Shown in pieces: positions 32,688-41,080 of a stretch of DNA of 64,000 nt; within the stretch, counting starts at the first letter, position 1; each line of letters opens with the position of its first letter. Location: IMG/VR virus record IMGVR_UViG_3300025141_000055, positions 18,134-82,133 of that record, one strand, 5' to 3'. Position numbers and translations under genes: made by a program. The notes under the pieces are model-generated. The model was given only the letters and a program-made list of their open reading frames with translations, ran no database searches and had not been told where the DNA came from. Source of the DNA: a virus.

Positions 32688-33953
32688 GTGCTCGTGGAGG
32701 TTTCTGCTGAGGGGGTTGAACTTATAAAGCAGTTTGAGGAACTGCATTTATCAGCGCAATCGGACAGAGAAGGGGAGCTTTACATCGGATATAACCATAG
32801 AGGGGCGGACATTTGTGAAGGTCAACTTCTTCATCCTGAGGAAGCACATACGCTTTTGGTGGAGGATGCTAGATACTATGGGCGTTGTGTGACTACTTAT
32901 GTTGACCCTAAGCTTTCTCAGAATGAGTTCGACGCGTTAGTTTCTTTTTGCTTCAGTATTGGTTCTAATGCTTTTTTAGAGTCGTCCACTCTTAAACTCC
33001 TCAATCAAGGGACTAAACGCTCGATCGTAGCTAGTGAATTAATGCGGGAGGTGCCCCGTAAAAAAAGTACGGGGGAGCTTTGTTTTTTTTCTAGTCGGCG
33101 TACCGCGGAGAAAGCTCTTTTTTTACGTAAGCCGAAACATCCCTTATTAGGTCATTCGATCTACGCTAAAACCGAAACATGGCTAAAGAGGCTTCCTCTC
33201 GAGCCTGATGAGTTACAACCGGAAGAGAAGTTATTTGTTCCTAAAGGAAGTGCCCATGAATGGGCCTCCTTAACCGAGTACCCGGGTGAAAAAAATAAAG
33301 AAGTAAAGCTTGTCTCTCAACCGACGCAGGCGTGGTGGATTAATCCTAGTGACTGGAAGGTTATTAATGATAAGGATGAGGCAATGGAACATCTATCACC
33401 CCGGGGTATTTCATTAGGGGTTCCTTATTACCCCCAGAGGGAGAATGGGTCTGACTTTAGTTGTTGTTGTGCAATGTTATTAGCTGGGTTACAGCCGGAG
33501 ATGGTGGGAACACAGGAAGATTATTATGAGGAAGTTCAGCGCCGTGGGGATGAGAGGCAGGATATAACTCAGCTCGAGACTCTTAGTTCTTATGGGTTGG
33601 ATGCGGAGTTTTGTGAAACGGGGTATTGGATAACTGTAGAAGAACTAATTGAACAAGGAGCGCCGGTACCCTTGGGTATTCTTCATGAAGGTCCCTTATC
33701 GTGTCCCTCGGGATCAGGCCACTGGATATGCGCTGTAGGTCTGACTGAGGACAGAAAAAGTTTAATTTGTCATGACCCCTGGGGATATCTTTCTTTAAAG
33801 GATGGCAGCTATATCACTGAGAAAGGGGAATCAGTAATTTATTCAAAGGAGGAGCTCGCTCCCCGCTGGATGGCAGGTGGTATAGGAACGGGCTGGTTTA
33901 TTCGACCCACCAAGAAATATCTCATTGATCGGAAATTTCGATTATTATTTTGA
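32688..33953 (+). CDS. Two-domain endolysin: GH24 muramidase plus C39-like cysteine peptidase
   Basis: A 421-residue protein. Residues 8-140 follow the T4-type lysozyme (GH24) plan: IKQFEELHLSAQSDREGELY contains the catalytic-type Glu near 17 and Asp near 26, and QNEFDALVSFCFSIGSNAF matches the family's helix pair. Residues 240-400 resemble papain-like C39 peptidases: FSCCCAMLLAG (Cys near 258), SGSGHWICAVGL (His near 344) and HDPWGY (Asp near 361). It could cleave glycan and a peptide bond. GTG start at 32688. A separate lambda R-type enzyme lies at 15525. Confidence 0.75.
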   Translation: MLVEVSAEGVELIKQFEELHLSAQSDREGELYIGYNHRGADICEGQLLHPEEAHTLLVEDARYYGRCVTTYVDPKLSQNEFDALVSFCFSIGSNAFLESSTLKLLNQGTKRSIVASELMREVPRKKSTGELCFFSSRRTAEKALFLRKPKHPLLGHSIYAKTETWLKRLPLEPDELQPEEKLFVPKGSAHEWASLTEYPGEKNKEVKLVSQPTQAWWINPSDWKVINDKDEAMEHLSPRGISLGVPYYPQRENGSDFSCCCAMLLAGLQPEMVGTQEDYYEEVQRRGDERQDITQLETLSSYGLDAEFCETGYWITVEELIEQGAPVPLGILHEGPLSCPSGSGHWICAVGLTEDRKSLICHDPWGYLSLKDGSYITEKGESVIYSKEELAPRWMAGGIGTGWFIRPTKKYLIDRKFRLLF

Positions 33954-33972
33954 GCCAAGCAATGAATCTCCG

Positions 33973-34191
33973 ATGACCCAAGACACGAGCGACGCCTACC
34001 TAGAGAATTGGGATTGGCGTGATGAGCAGAAAAAAGCTGAATTTATGGAGGATTTATATCAGTTCTACGGTAAAGGAGACTCCCTTTTTACCGGCTTGTG
34101 GCTGGAGTTTAAAGAGGATTTGGCCCAACACGCTCGACGCAAGGTCACCAACGGTCTTTGTAAGATTGAGGATTTGTTTAAAGCTGAATAA
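33973..34191 (+). CDS. Hypothetical acidic protein (72 aa)
   Basis: A 72-residue helical protein (MTQDTSDAYLENWDWRDEQK, LFTGLWLEFKEDLAQHARRK). The ATG at 33973, 20 bases after the endolysin stop, is preferred to an in-frame TTG at 33925 that lies inside the endolysin gene. No family recognised. It may be expressed with the endolysin. Confidence 0.55.
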   Translation: MTQDTSDAYLENWDWRDEQKKAEFMEDLYQFYGKGDSLFTGLWLEFKEDLAQHARRKVTNGLCKIEDLFKAE

Positions 34192-34223
34192 GATCCTAAA
34201 CTTATTAAATAATAAGGACTCTT

Positions 34224-34463
34224 ATGGGCCGCGAGAGGGATTACAGAAAGGAATATGATGAGCACGGAGCCACGTCTGAGCAGAAAAAGAGACGTGCGGC
34301 CCGCAATAAAGCGCGTCGGTTTATGGAAAAGAATGGAAGGGTGAAGAAAGGAGATGGGAAAGAAGTCGACCACAAAGATCACAATCCGGAGAATAATTCC
34401 ACTAAAAATCTCCGCGTGGTAGACAAGAAGACTAATAGGGAAAAACAACCAAAACGGAGTTAA
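34224..34463 (+). CDS. HNH-like small basic protein (79 aa)
   Basis: A basic protein ending in the pattern KEVDHKDHNPENNSTKNLRV, the D-H...N-P-x-N-N...N-L core of HNH-type nucleases, without the usual zinc CxxC pairs. An arginine-rich helix (KKRRAARNKARRFMEKNGR) precedes it. It resembles small phage proteins annotated as HNH nuclease. It could nick DNA; the lack of the zinc knuckle is normal for this short subfamily. Confidence 0.65.
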   Translation: MGRERDYRKEYDEHGATSEQKKRRAARNKARRFMEKNGRVKKGDGKEVDHKDHNPENNSTKNLRVVDKKTNREKQPKRS

Positions 34464-34472
34464 ACTAGACTG

Positions 34473-34985
34473 ATGGAACCTCAACACAATTTCCTCCAGC
34501 GCCCCGGTGGATTGGGACCAATGGCTGAGCGGGTTAAACCGCTGGGAGCTATTACTCCCAGTAACCCTGCTACCTATACCAATGACCCCAGTGCTATTGG
34601 GGCTCGTTTATCAGCTCAGTTAGATGATGTTAATCGTACTGAGAGTCAGTATCTAGTTGATCGGGGGGAGTACTCCCGACCCCCAATAGGTCCTACAAAC
34701 TATCAGGAGGCTAATATTATGCCTTCGCAGGAGCAGACGGGAGTGGCTGGCTATAACCAGCAAGGAGAGATAAAGTTTCCAGAGAGAGCTGCCGATCTGA
34801 ATAAGGCTCAGTACTTAGTTGATACTGCTAATTCAATGGATTCTCAGCTACGTGAACAGATGCAGATTTTGACCTCCCTGCCTCAACAGAATTTTGTGAA
34901 TACCCAGGATCCTTCACATTATTTTGGTACGAGTTATCGGATGCCTAATTCTTTACCTCTTCAACCTCTTCCTCCTAAAAAGTAG
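34473..34985 (+). CDS. Hypothetical protein (170 aa)
   Basis: A 170-residue Gln/Pro/Asn-rich protein that looks mainly disordered (RPGGLGPMAERVKPLGAIT, SQEQTGVAGYNQQGEIKFPE) with one helical part (DSQLREQMQILTSLPQQNF). No family recognised. Its stop overlaps the GTG of the next gene by one base. Confidence 0.55.
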   Translation: MEPQHNFLQRPGGLGPMAERVKPLGAITPSNPATYTNDPSAIGARLSAQLDDVNRTESQYLVDRGEYSRPPIGPTNYQEANIMPSQEQTGVAGYNQQGEIKFPERAADLNKAQYLVDTANSMDSQLREQMQILTSLPQQNFVNTQDPSHYFGTSYRMPNSLPLQPLPPKK

Positions 34986-35128
34986 TGCAGACTAATCAAG
35001 CCGATACGGTTCGCATGGCCGGCATGAGGCTGGGAATGAAGCCTGCCCACATGCAGGAATGGGTCGGGAATCCTCGCGAAATCACAGCTCGGCTCCGGTA
35101 CCAACAGACTTACACCAACTCTCCTTGA
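34985..35128 (+). CDS. Small protein (47 aa)
   Basis: GTG at 34985 shares a base with the previous stop (TAGTG). The product (VRMAGMRLGMKPAHMQEWVG, NPREITARLRYQQ) is Met/Arg-rich and helical. No family recognised. It is the last gene of the rightward unit; a convergent oxygenase gene ends 22 bases later. Confidence 0.45.
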   Translation: MQTNQADTVRMAGMRLGMKPAHMQEWVGNPREITARLRYQQTYTNSP

Positions 35129-35149
35129 AGTTACCGCCCTGTGTCAAGC

Positions 35150-35716
35150 CTAAGGAACACTAAAAGGAGTGTAGAGGCACCACCCCGTGGCAATGTATTT
35201 ATCTCCAATATTTGGACATACTCCCCTATGGGTATGGGTCCAATAAGCGGGCCATACAGCACCGACACCTGCTTTGGCTTCTAAGATGGTGTCTTGGAGG
35301 ATGAACTCTGTCCCACACTCAGCATTGTTTAAGTAAAAAATCCACGCGAGCATTCGGTAGGGGTAGGTCGTGTTAGGCATGGGAGCATACTCCATATGTG
35401 CAGCGGAGTAGCCTTCTCCATCTTTGTAGTGCTGGAGATTGTATGTGGGAGAAATGTTGAACTGATACCCTTCTTCTAAGATGGGATATTTATCTACATA
35501 CTGATCCATTAGAGTTACCATAGCGGGTAGAAGAATAGCGTTATAAACCAGATGAAGAGGGTTGCCCAGTTCACAAGCAATATCAGTAGAGACTTTTTGG
35601 TCGCTTTTTACTTCGTTCCCTGCTACGTGTCCCGGTATCCTTAGGTCGTCGTTATTAAAGTGCTTAATAATCGTGTCACATTCTTCGGAGGTTAAAACTT
35701 TGAAGGTCTCAATCAT
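35150..35716 (-). CDS. 2OG-Fe(II) oxygenase (third copy)
   Basis: A 188-residue oxygenase of the same broad family as that at 28789: YSAAHMEYAP gives the H-x-E ligand pair, RMLAWIFYLNNAECGTEFIL is the central strand, and THTHRGVCPNIGDKYIATGW carries the distal His and Arg. It lies in the leftward replication region, not near the fibres, so its substrate may differ from those of the other two. Confidence 0.75.
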   Translation of the reverse strand: MIETFKVLTSEECDTIIKHFNNDDLRIPGHVAGNEVKSDQKVSTDIACELGNPLHLVYNAILLPAMVTLMDQYVDKYPILEEGYQFNISPTYNLQHYKDGEGYSAAHMEYAPMPNTTYPYRMLAWIFYLNNAECGTEFILQDTILEAKAGVGAVWPAYWTHTHRGVCPNIGDKYIATGWCLYTPFSVP

Positions 35717-35722
35717 GTTCTC

Positions 35723-36289
35723 TTAAGGGTTGACCTTATTCCAGGGGTCGACTCCTTTTTGAGGGTCGGAAGGAGTAAGGTTCGCTTTTTGTTGGAGTTG
35801 CAATAATCTCATTTGAGTAGCGAGAGAATCCCTTTCGGCTACAAGAGGCCCAATTTGAGCTTGAGCCCAGTTCTGTGCATTATTTGTAAGCTCATCTAAT
35901 ACCGCTGCTGTATGTGGAAATACAAAGGCGACCCCCACTCCTTGTTTGGTATGGATCTTACTGCCTCCAGTCTGTTCGGCCAGGTTGGTTAAAAATCCGT
36001 GGGCTTGTTCAGTAGTTATACCGGCAAGACATCCCAATTGAATGGGATCAATCAGGCCGCGATTGGTTTCGTAGAGAGCGGTAAATGTAGTAGTGACACG
36101 ATCATTAGCCTCTTTCTTTTTCTCACTTTTTCGTCTTGCATCTTCAACGATTGAGGCACCTCCACATATTCCTCCGGCAAAAGCTAAACCGGCTCCCGCA
36201 AACTGAGGAGAAGTAAAGGCCAGAGCGCAACTAACTCCTGCTCCACTGAGGATCGCTAGTATTATGTGAGGGTTGATTCGCTGGGTCAT
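35723..36289 (-). CDS. Membrane-anchored winged-helix/coiled-coil protein
   Basis: A 188-residue protein. Residues 8-45 hold one or two hydrophobic segments (IILAILSGAGVSCALAFT, GAGLAFAGGICGGASIV); residues 60-125 look like a small winged helix (GLIDPIQLGCLAGITTEQAH, GFLTNLAEQTGG); the end is a coiled coil (LVAERDSLATQMRLLQLQQK). No family recognised. It overlaps the primase-helicase end by 59 bases and could tether the replication complex or DNA to the membrane, an inference. Confidence 0.55.
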   Translation of the reverse strand: MTQRINPHIILAILSGAGVSCALAFTSPQFAGAGLAFAGGICGGASIVEDARRKSEKKKEANDRVTTTFTALYETNRGLIDPIQLGCLAGITTEQAHGFLTNLAEQTGGSKIHTKQGVGVAFVFPHTAAVLDELTNNAQNWAQAQIGPLVAERDSLATQMRLLQLQQKANLTPSDPQKGVDPWNKVNP

Positions 36290-39038
36290 GTTTGATAAAA
36301 GCGGTGTCCCAATCTTTCGATTGGGTGTCTTGAGCGAACTCTACAGGGGATGGTAGCCTGTCGGGTCCTTTTGCTGCTCGGTCTGAGTGTAAATCATATG
36401 CCTTCAGACGTAACCCCTGGATCGAGGGAATACCATCTTTAAGTACCGTTTTACATCCGGGAATCTTGAGAATGTTTGTGAGTGCCTCTTTAGTTCTTTC
36501 TACGAACCGATGCTTGGCCGCAGGTTTATAACCACAGGCTTTGCAAAAGTTGGCATAGCTAGGGTATAGAGCACCATAAGCATTAGCAACATATAAACCT
36601 TTTTCACTTTCATCCGTAGAAGGTTTCCTGGCTCCTTGACCCACCGGCGTGGCGGAATTGGGAGCATAGAGACAACAATCATTAAGCCATGCAACAAATT
36701 GATTGTTGAATAGGAGGGCATCAATATTGGTTCGGTTGAGGGAAGGCACATGCTTGGTCGGGTTAACCAAGATGTCTCTCATTAGATCATGATCGAGAGT
36801 TAGAGCCCACCTTACGATTCCACTCATCTCATTAGCGAATACTCCTTCAATGCGATCTTCAAAAACACTAATCAGTTCTTTACGATCACTCGGAGGCACG
36901 ACGTGATCCATCACAATGGTCAGCCGCCTTCTTTCGAGGCCGCTAGTGGAATCGTTAGAAGTGATGTGTTCATTACTAGCGATACAGACGAGACATTCTG
37001 GTTTAAAACTAATTATTTCCTTACCATATTTGCGTTCGGCTCGCAGAGTATCAGCAGCGGACGTAAGTTTTTTCAGTACGTCCATCCGTTTGTTGTAGTT
37101 GCTCTCGTCGGTTAGAAGAACTAATCGTTTACCTATGAGGTTATAAGTCTCAAATTTATTGGTTTCTATAATTTCGAGGCTGGAGGTGTGAGTGCTGTGG
37201 AATCCAGCTAGTGCAACTAATAGTTGTTGCATTGTCGATTTACCTGTACCCCCTGGTCCTACAAGGTGCAAGAACCTTTCTCCCGCGGTATGTCCCGTGA
37301 GGATGGCTCGGGCGAAGGCGCGGATGAGAATGTCTTGATTTTTACCGAGAGAACTCTTTATCCATTTGAGAAAGTTAGGGCATTCAGAGGAACTATCGAA
37401 GGGATAGGAAAGTTTGTGTCTCAAGAACAGATCTTTATGTTTGCCTTCTTGAAACTCCAGAGTATGTGCGTTTAAGACACCATTTGTAAAAGGGATAAAT
37501 CCTCTGGACTGACTCCATATACTCTTACGTCCTCCTTCGGCCGACCGCAGGAGTTTTGCTTTCAGTATTTGGTAAACACTATTAATCGTGGCCGCGTTGT
37601 ATTTAGGAAGAACCCCTGCTGTGACAAAGGAGTCAAGGGCTTTGACAATTCTTCTTTTAATGTGTTGTTCATCTTGCACATACCAGATGTCATAGTCCAA
37701 GTGGTAGTGGTAGAACTGGTCAAGATAACTGTCGTAAACAAAGTCATCACCTTGATTAGCGACAATGATGTCAGCTACGTCGTTCTCGGAGAACTGACGT
37801 TTTTGACCTTGTCCTTTCTGTAAACTAATTAATTGAGAGGGAGTTGAAGGAGTAGACATTGAAGTGAGGGGAGGTGTTGATGTTGATCTCTCTGTGTTCG
37901 CTTTTGTTGCTACTTGCAGACTGAATATAGAAGGGTCAGCTACTGAGTTAGCTGCTTCTTTTTTATGTTTATAAAATGCATCCTTCTGTTCGGAGGAGGC
38001 GTATTTTTCAAAGGTGGACCGACTGACCTTTTTTAATTTTTTCCAAATAGCTAAAGCTCCAAGATCGGAGGCTAGAGCAATGGCGGGCTGGAGATCTTCT
38101 ACTCCACGGATGGAGTTGAGGATACGAGAGAATTTGCCATCGAGGTCATGAGGGTACTCATAGATGCTATAGAATGCATGGTGTGCAATTGTCAACGGGG
38201 ATTCCTGTACAGGTATCTCATTGATACGTAACCAGTTTGCCCACCCGATCAGTTCCTTGAAGACAACCGCCATGGTCGAACTCCGGTCCTGCACTTGGCC
38301 ACCATCGAGTACTGATCGAACAGTGTTGGAGACAAGTTTCTCCAGATCCACCCCATCGGTGCGTACGAGAATCCCTGAAATCATTTCTGCAGGGTCTGAA
38401 GCCAGGGAAGAGGGTTCGACCGGGAGGTCTAGGTAGACGAGCTGAGCCTCGTTGACTTTACTAGCCGGGATAAATTTGCCAGGAGTAGCGAAGATCGCCT
38501 GTTGACTCTTAGGACCATAAAATAAGTTGGGTACAGTCGTGGCTCTGGGGTCTGAACCCGGTATCTGGCTATATATCTGCTTGGTAAACCACTGGTAGAA
38601 AGCCGGATCAATTACATGTTGTTCCAGGCCGAATACCAAGCGAAAACGAGGCCACTGAGGCGTGGTAGATGGAGAGAGGTAAGCAAGCGTGAGATATTTC
38701 TGACAAATATCGAGATTGAGGGCTTCTTCAGGGGTGAGTTCTTGTTGTTGAACTTTGTTCCCTTTTTCGTCTTTGTAAGGCGCCTGGTTGTCTATATCAA
38801 CAATAATGAGTCCTGCTTGTGTAACTCCTGTTTTATCCGCTTGTCTTCGACCCCCAAGCATGTGCCACGCACAGAGGCCGTGACAGTGCTGTAGATGATT
38901 AGAAAGCTGAGTTACATCGAGTTCTGAAGCAACCCAGTTAGAGTTAAAAGCTTGGAAGTTACCTCCTTCGGCTATTTTACCTGTCTGGGGATGGAGAAAT
39001 GATGATACTACTTCATTTATAGAGCAAACAAACTTCAT
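36231..39038 (-). CDS. AEP-type primase fused to D5/SF3-like helicase
   Basis: A 935-residue replication protein. The N-terminal 200 residues resemble archaeo-eukaryotic primase-type domains: AGLIIVDIDNQ (D-x-D near 81), LSPSTTPQWPRFRLVF and DPRATTVPNLFYG. The C-terminal half is an SF3-like helicase as in P4/D5 proteins: FLHLVGPGGTGKSTMQQLL (Walker A near 595), LVLLTDESNYNK (Walker B-type acidic pair), then CLVCIASNEHITSNDSTSG and LERRR. It would prime and unwind at the fork. CA-rich leader, no Shine-Dalgarno. Confidence 0.85.
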   Translation of the reverse strand: MKFVCSINEVVSSFLHPQTGKIAEGGNFQAFNSNWVASELDVTQLSNHLQHCHGLCAWHMLGGRRQADKTGVTQAGLIIVDIDNQAPYKDEKGNKVQQQELTPEEALNLDICQKYLTLAYLSPSTTPQWPRFRLVFGLEQHVIDPAFYQWFTKQIYSQIPGSDPRATTVPNLFYGPKSQQAIFATPGKFIPASKVNEAQLVYLDLPVEPSSLASDPAEMISGILVRTDGVDLEKLVSNTVRSVLDGGQVQDRSSTMAVVFKELIGWANWLRINEIPVQESPLTIAHHAFYSIYEYPHDLDGKFSRILNSIRGVEDLQPAIALASDLGALAIWKKLKKVSRSTFEKYASSEQKDAFYKHKKEAANSVADPSIFSLQVATKANTERSTSTPPLTSMSTPSTPSQLISLQKGQGQKRQFSENDVADIIVANQGDDFVYDSYLDQFYHYHLDYDIWYVQDEQHIKRRIVKALDSFVTAGVLPKYNAATINSVYQILKAKLLRSAEGGRKSIWSQSRGFIPFTNGVLNAHTLEFQEGKHKDLFLRHKLSYPFDSSSECPNFLKWIKSSLGKNQDILIRAFARAILTGHTAGERFLHLVGPGGTGKSTMQQLLVALAGFHSTHTSSLEIIETNKFETYNLIGKRLVLLTDESNYNKRMDVLKKLTSAADTLRAERKYGKEIISFKPECLVCIASNEHITSNDSTSGLERRRLTIVMDHVVPPSDRKELISVFEDRIEGVFANEMSGIVRWALTLDHDLMRDILVNPTKHVPSLNRTNIDALLFNNQFVAWLNDCCLYAPNSATPVGQGARKPSTDESEKGLYVANAYGALYPSYANFCKACGYKPAAKHRFVERTKEALTNILKIPGCKTVLKDGIPSIQGLRLKAYDLHSDRAAKGPDRLPSPVEFAQDTQSKDWDTAFIKHDPANQPSHNTSDPQWSRS

Positions 39039-39086
39039 GGTGTGCTGTGACGTGCATTGACTATACCGTATTCCACTAATAGGGGA

Positions 39087-39866
39087 TCAGATGTTGGGAT
39101 GGAGCTGATAGTAGTTCTTTACTACTTCAAACCACTTCTCTTCATCTTTCTCCACCGCCTCAGGTCCGAATGTAAAAACCTGAGTGTTGAAGGCTTTCAC
39201 TGCGGTAGAAACGATAATCTGGGTTTTATCAATTGTAATCCCCAAACAATTTTCCGCTGCTGCTTTGTATGCCGCAAGTTGTAAACGGGTTTTCTTCGTC
39301 TTAAAAGCCCCGGAGATAAGGGCTTTACGTATACTGTCTTCTAATTTTTGCTCTTTACGTGGGAATTTAGCTGCGTAGGGGCCGACGCTTGTTTTAAAAT
39401 CGGCCAAAATAATTTGAGCGTTTTTGTCCATATAAATAAGGTCGCAGCAGCCCGCGTACCCATACCCGGTTTCCGCATCAAAGTAATAAAGGCGCCCTAC
39501 ACCATCATCACCCACAAACTTCGACCAGCGGGGTTGGTTAAAGGGTTTTTCGGACCAAAGTATCCGTCCCCCATCAATTAAGTCATCGATGATTTCAGGC
39601 ATTCCATCCCAATAAGGTTGATAATCCTCGGGGGGAATAACCCGTAGTCCTTTGATGTAGTTCTCTACACTCCCATGGATCCATGTCCCCCTCTCGGCAG
39701 CCTTATCTGCGACGCCGGGATTGAGCTTATTCCAGTGAGCTAGTTTTTTCCTCTGCTGTTCTGTTTGGGAGGAGCTCAGAATAGAAGTTACAGAAGGGAG
39801 AGGTTTAACCACCCCAGGACATATGTAATGTCTTCTGCCATCTATGGTGACCCTGGTGGTAGACAA
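39087..39866 (-). CDS. PD-(D/E)XK exonuclease (RecB/Cas4-like)
   Basis: A 259-residue nuclease: an N-terminal SVTSILSSSQTEQQRKKLAH with an AERGTWIHGSVENYI helix, the catalytic core YAGCCDLIYMDKNAQIILAD followed by FKTS (D-x13-D-x-K), and RLQLAAYKAAAENC (the Q-x3-Y helix). This is the family of phage recombination and mitochondrial-type exonucleases. It probably trims DNA ends for recombination or recycles host DNA. A 113-bp segment of it is duplicated exactly at 49294-49406. Confidence 0.85.
   Translation of the reverse strand: MSTTRVTIDGRRHYICPGVVKPLPSVTSILSSSQTEQQRKKLAHWNKLNPGVADKAAERGTWIHGSVENYIKGLRVIPPEDYQPYWDGMPEIIDDLIDGGRILWSEKPFNQPRWSKFVGDDGVGRLYYFDAETGYGYAGCCDLIYMDKNAQIILADFKTSVGPYAAKFPRKEQKLEDSIRKALISGAFKTKKTRLQLAAYKAAAENCLGITIDKTQIIVSTAVKAFNTQVFTFGPEAVEKDEEKWFEVVKNYYQLHPNI
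39652..39764 (-). repeat. 113-bp direct repeat, copy 1 (within exonuclease)
   Basis: Identical base for base to 49294-49406, in the same orientation. It encodes about 37 residues of the exonuclease from TEQQRKKLAH to SVENYI, and is the probable donor. Confidence 0.95.
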
Positions 39867-39891
39867 AAAAGTAAGTGCAGACGGCCTGATA

Positions 39892-40212
39892 CTAGAACGA
39901 ATTTATGAAATCGTTGGGGTCATTAGGGAGTTTAGTCCCCACCTCACGGGGTTCAATAAAGAACTCAGATTTTTGATAGGCGTATTCCTTATCTCGTTGT
40001 TCAAGATCCCCCATTAGACATAAGGCGGCTGAATAAGCCTCCGTGGTTATTTCTGCGCACTCTTCAGCGGAGCGAGTAGAACCATCGGGGGCGACACATT
40101 CGGTTAAAAGTTGTTGTGCTGCTATCAGAGCAGTAATTTTTTCCAACTTAAGGTTAGTCTCCTTAAGCTGAGTACCGATTTCTTCGAGAGCATCAAAGAG
40201 GCGTTTGCTCAC
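39892..40212 (-). CDS. Hypothetical coiled-coil protein (106 aa)
   Basis: A 106-residue helical protein with coiled-coil spacing at the start (LFDALEEIGTQLKETNLKLE) and an Ala/Glu-rich middle (SAEECAEITTEAYSAALCLM). No family recognised. It overlaps the methyltransferase-like gene end by 20 bases and precedes the exonuclease gene, so it is in the same leftward operon. Confidence 0.6.
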   Translation of the reverse strand: MSKRLFDALEEIGTQLKETNLKLEKITALIAAQQLLTECVAPDGSTRSAEECAEITTEAYSAALCLMGDLEQRDKEYAYQKSEFFIEPREVGTKLPNDPNDFINSF

Positions 40213-40738
40213 TGTTTGGTATCGGCGGGTTAGGCCAGCCTACTTCGTATTCGATCATAGTACTAGTAGACGCATCTGGCTGCTTTTTAAAGACAAACCA
40301 TGCAGAAGTCACCGAGTCTTTTAATTGTTTCCCATCTCCTCTAAAAGAAGGACGAGGGCTAAGGATTTTTAGATTCGTAAGAGAAGCGCCTTTAAGGAAA
40401 CGTTCCCTACGTCGAGTGGGCTCAAGAAAAGTAAGGCGATCTAGGATGATTAACCCTTGTTTGGCCACGTCATGTCCATACTCCGTTACCCATGTTGAGA
40501 GGTCACCCATTCCTTGTGTGATGGCTATAACCCAGTCGACACCCCGATGTTGTTCCCACCACTCTGGTTCGGAGAGACTGTTTAGATCAAAATTGCAGGT
40601 TAAATCCGTTAGGCCCGCTTGGCGCACTTGCTGTGCTAACTGGCGATCAAAGTCGGTAGGGAGAAGGATGGATCCTTCGCAGATGCCACTATCCCGAATA
40701 GGATTAAAAATGAACTTAGGGACTTGATAAAAACCCAT
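40193..40738 (-). CDS. Methyltransferase-like protein lacking the NPPF catalytic motif
   Basis: A 181-residue protein whose second half matches a phage methyltransferase-like family: RLTFLEPTRRRERFLKG (101-117) and SFRGDGKQLKDSVTSAWFVF (131-150). In that family the sequence after DWV reads TNPPF-like; here it is DWVIAITQGMG (68-78), so the N-P-P-F box is gone. It is likely inactive as a methyltransferase and may have taken a binding role. It is the second such case in the window. Its ATG overlaps that of the divergent gene at 40737. Confidence 0.6.
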   Translation of the reverse strand: MGFYQVPKFIFNPIRDSGICEGSILLPTDFDRQLAQQVRQAGLTDLTCNFDLNSLSEPEWWEQHRGVDWVIAITQGMGDLSTWVTEYGHDVAKQGLIILDRLTFLEPTRRRERFLKGASLTNLKILSPRPSFRGDGKQLKDSVTSAWFVFKKQPDASTSTMIEYEVGWPNPPIPNSEQTPL

Positions 40739-41009
40739 GCCGGAGTTAAGTGAAGAATTTATAGACGTGGTCAGGGCTCATATGACGTATGAGCAAGCTT
40801 TTACTCATAGGGTTTTTACAGATTGTTTTTTCGAGCTTAGTCCAAAAGATCAAGAAGATGTGCTTGCTATTGTCTATGCTAACTATCTCATCAGAGGAAG
40901 ATTATTAGCCGGAATCTTAGAGTGGTCCGCGAAGGAAAAGGTAGTGATCCCTAATTTTGGGGATCTATTAGCTCCCGGAATGATTGGCATAAAGAAAGAG
41001 GTACCCTAG
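40737..41009 (+). CDS. Hypothetical protein (90 aa)
   Basis: A rightward single gene within the leftward replication region: MPELSEEFIDVVRAHMTYEQ, then FFELSPKDQEDVLAIVYANY and LLAGILEWSAKEKVVIPNFG. It is helical with coding-like composition, and I judge it real. No domain recognised. Its start codon overlaps the divergent start at 40738 (CATG), so no independent ribosome site or promoter space exists outside the neighbouring gene. Confidence 0.55.
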   Translation: MPELSEEFIDVVRAHMTYEQAFTHRVFTDCFFELSPKDQEDVLAIVYANYLIRGRLLAGILEWSAKEKVVIPNFGDLLAPGMIGIKKEVP

Positions 41010-41080
41010 GGCACCCCTTCCAACACCACACCACCGAAAACAGTTACACCGAGGAACTGTCCGGACTCTAGAATTATAGC

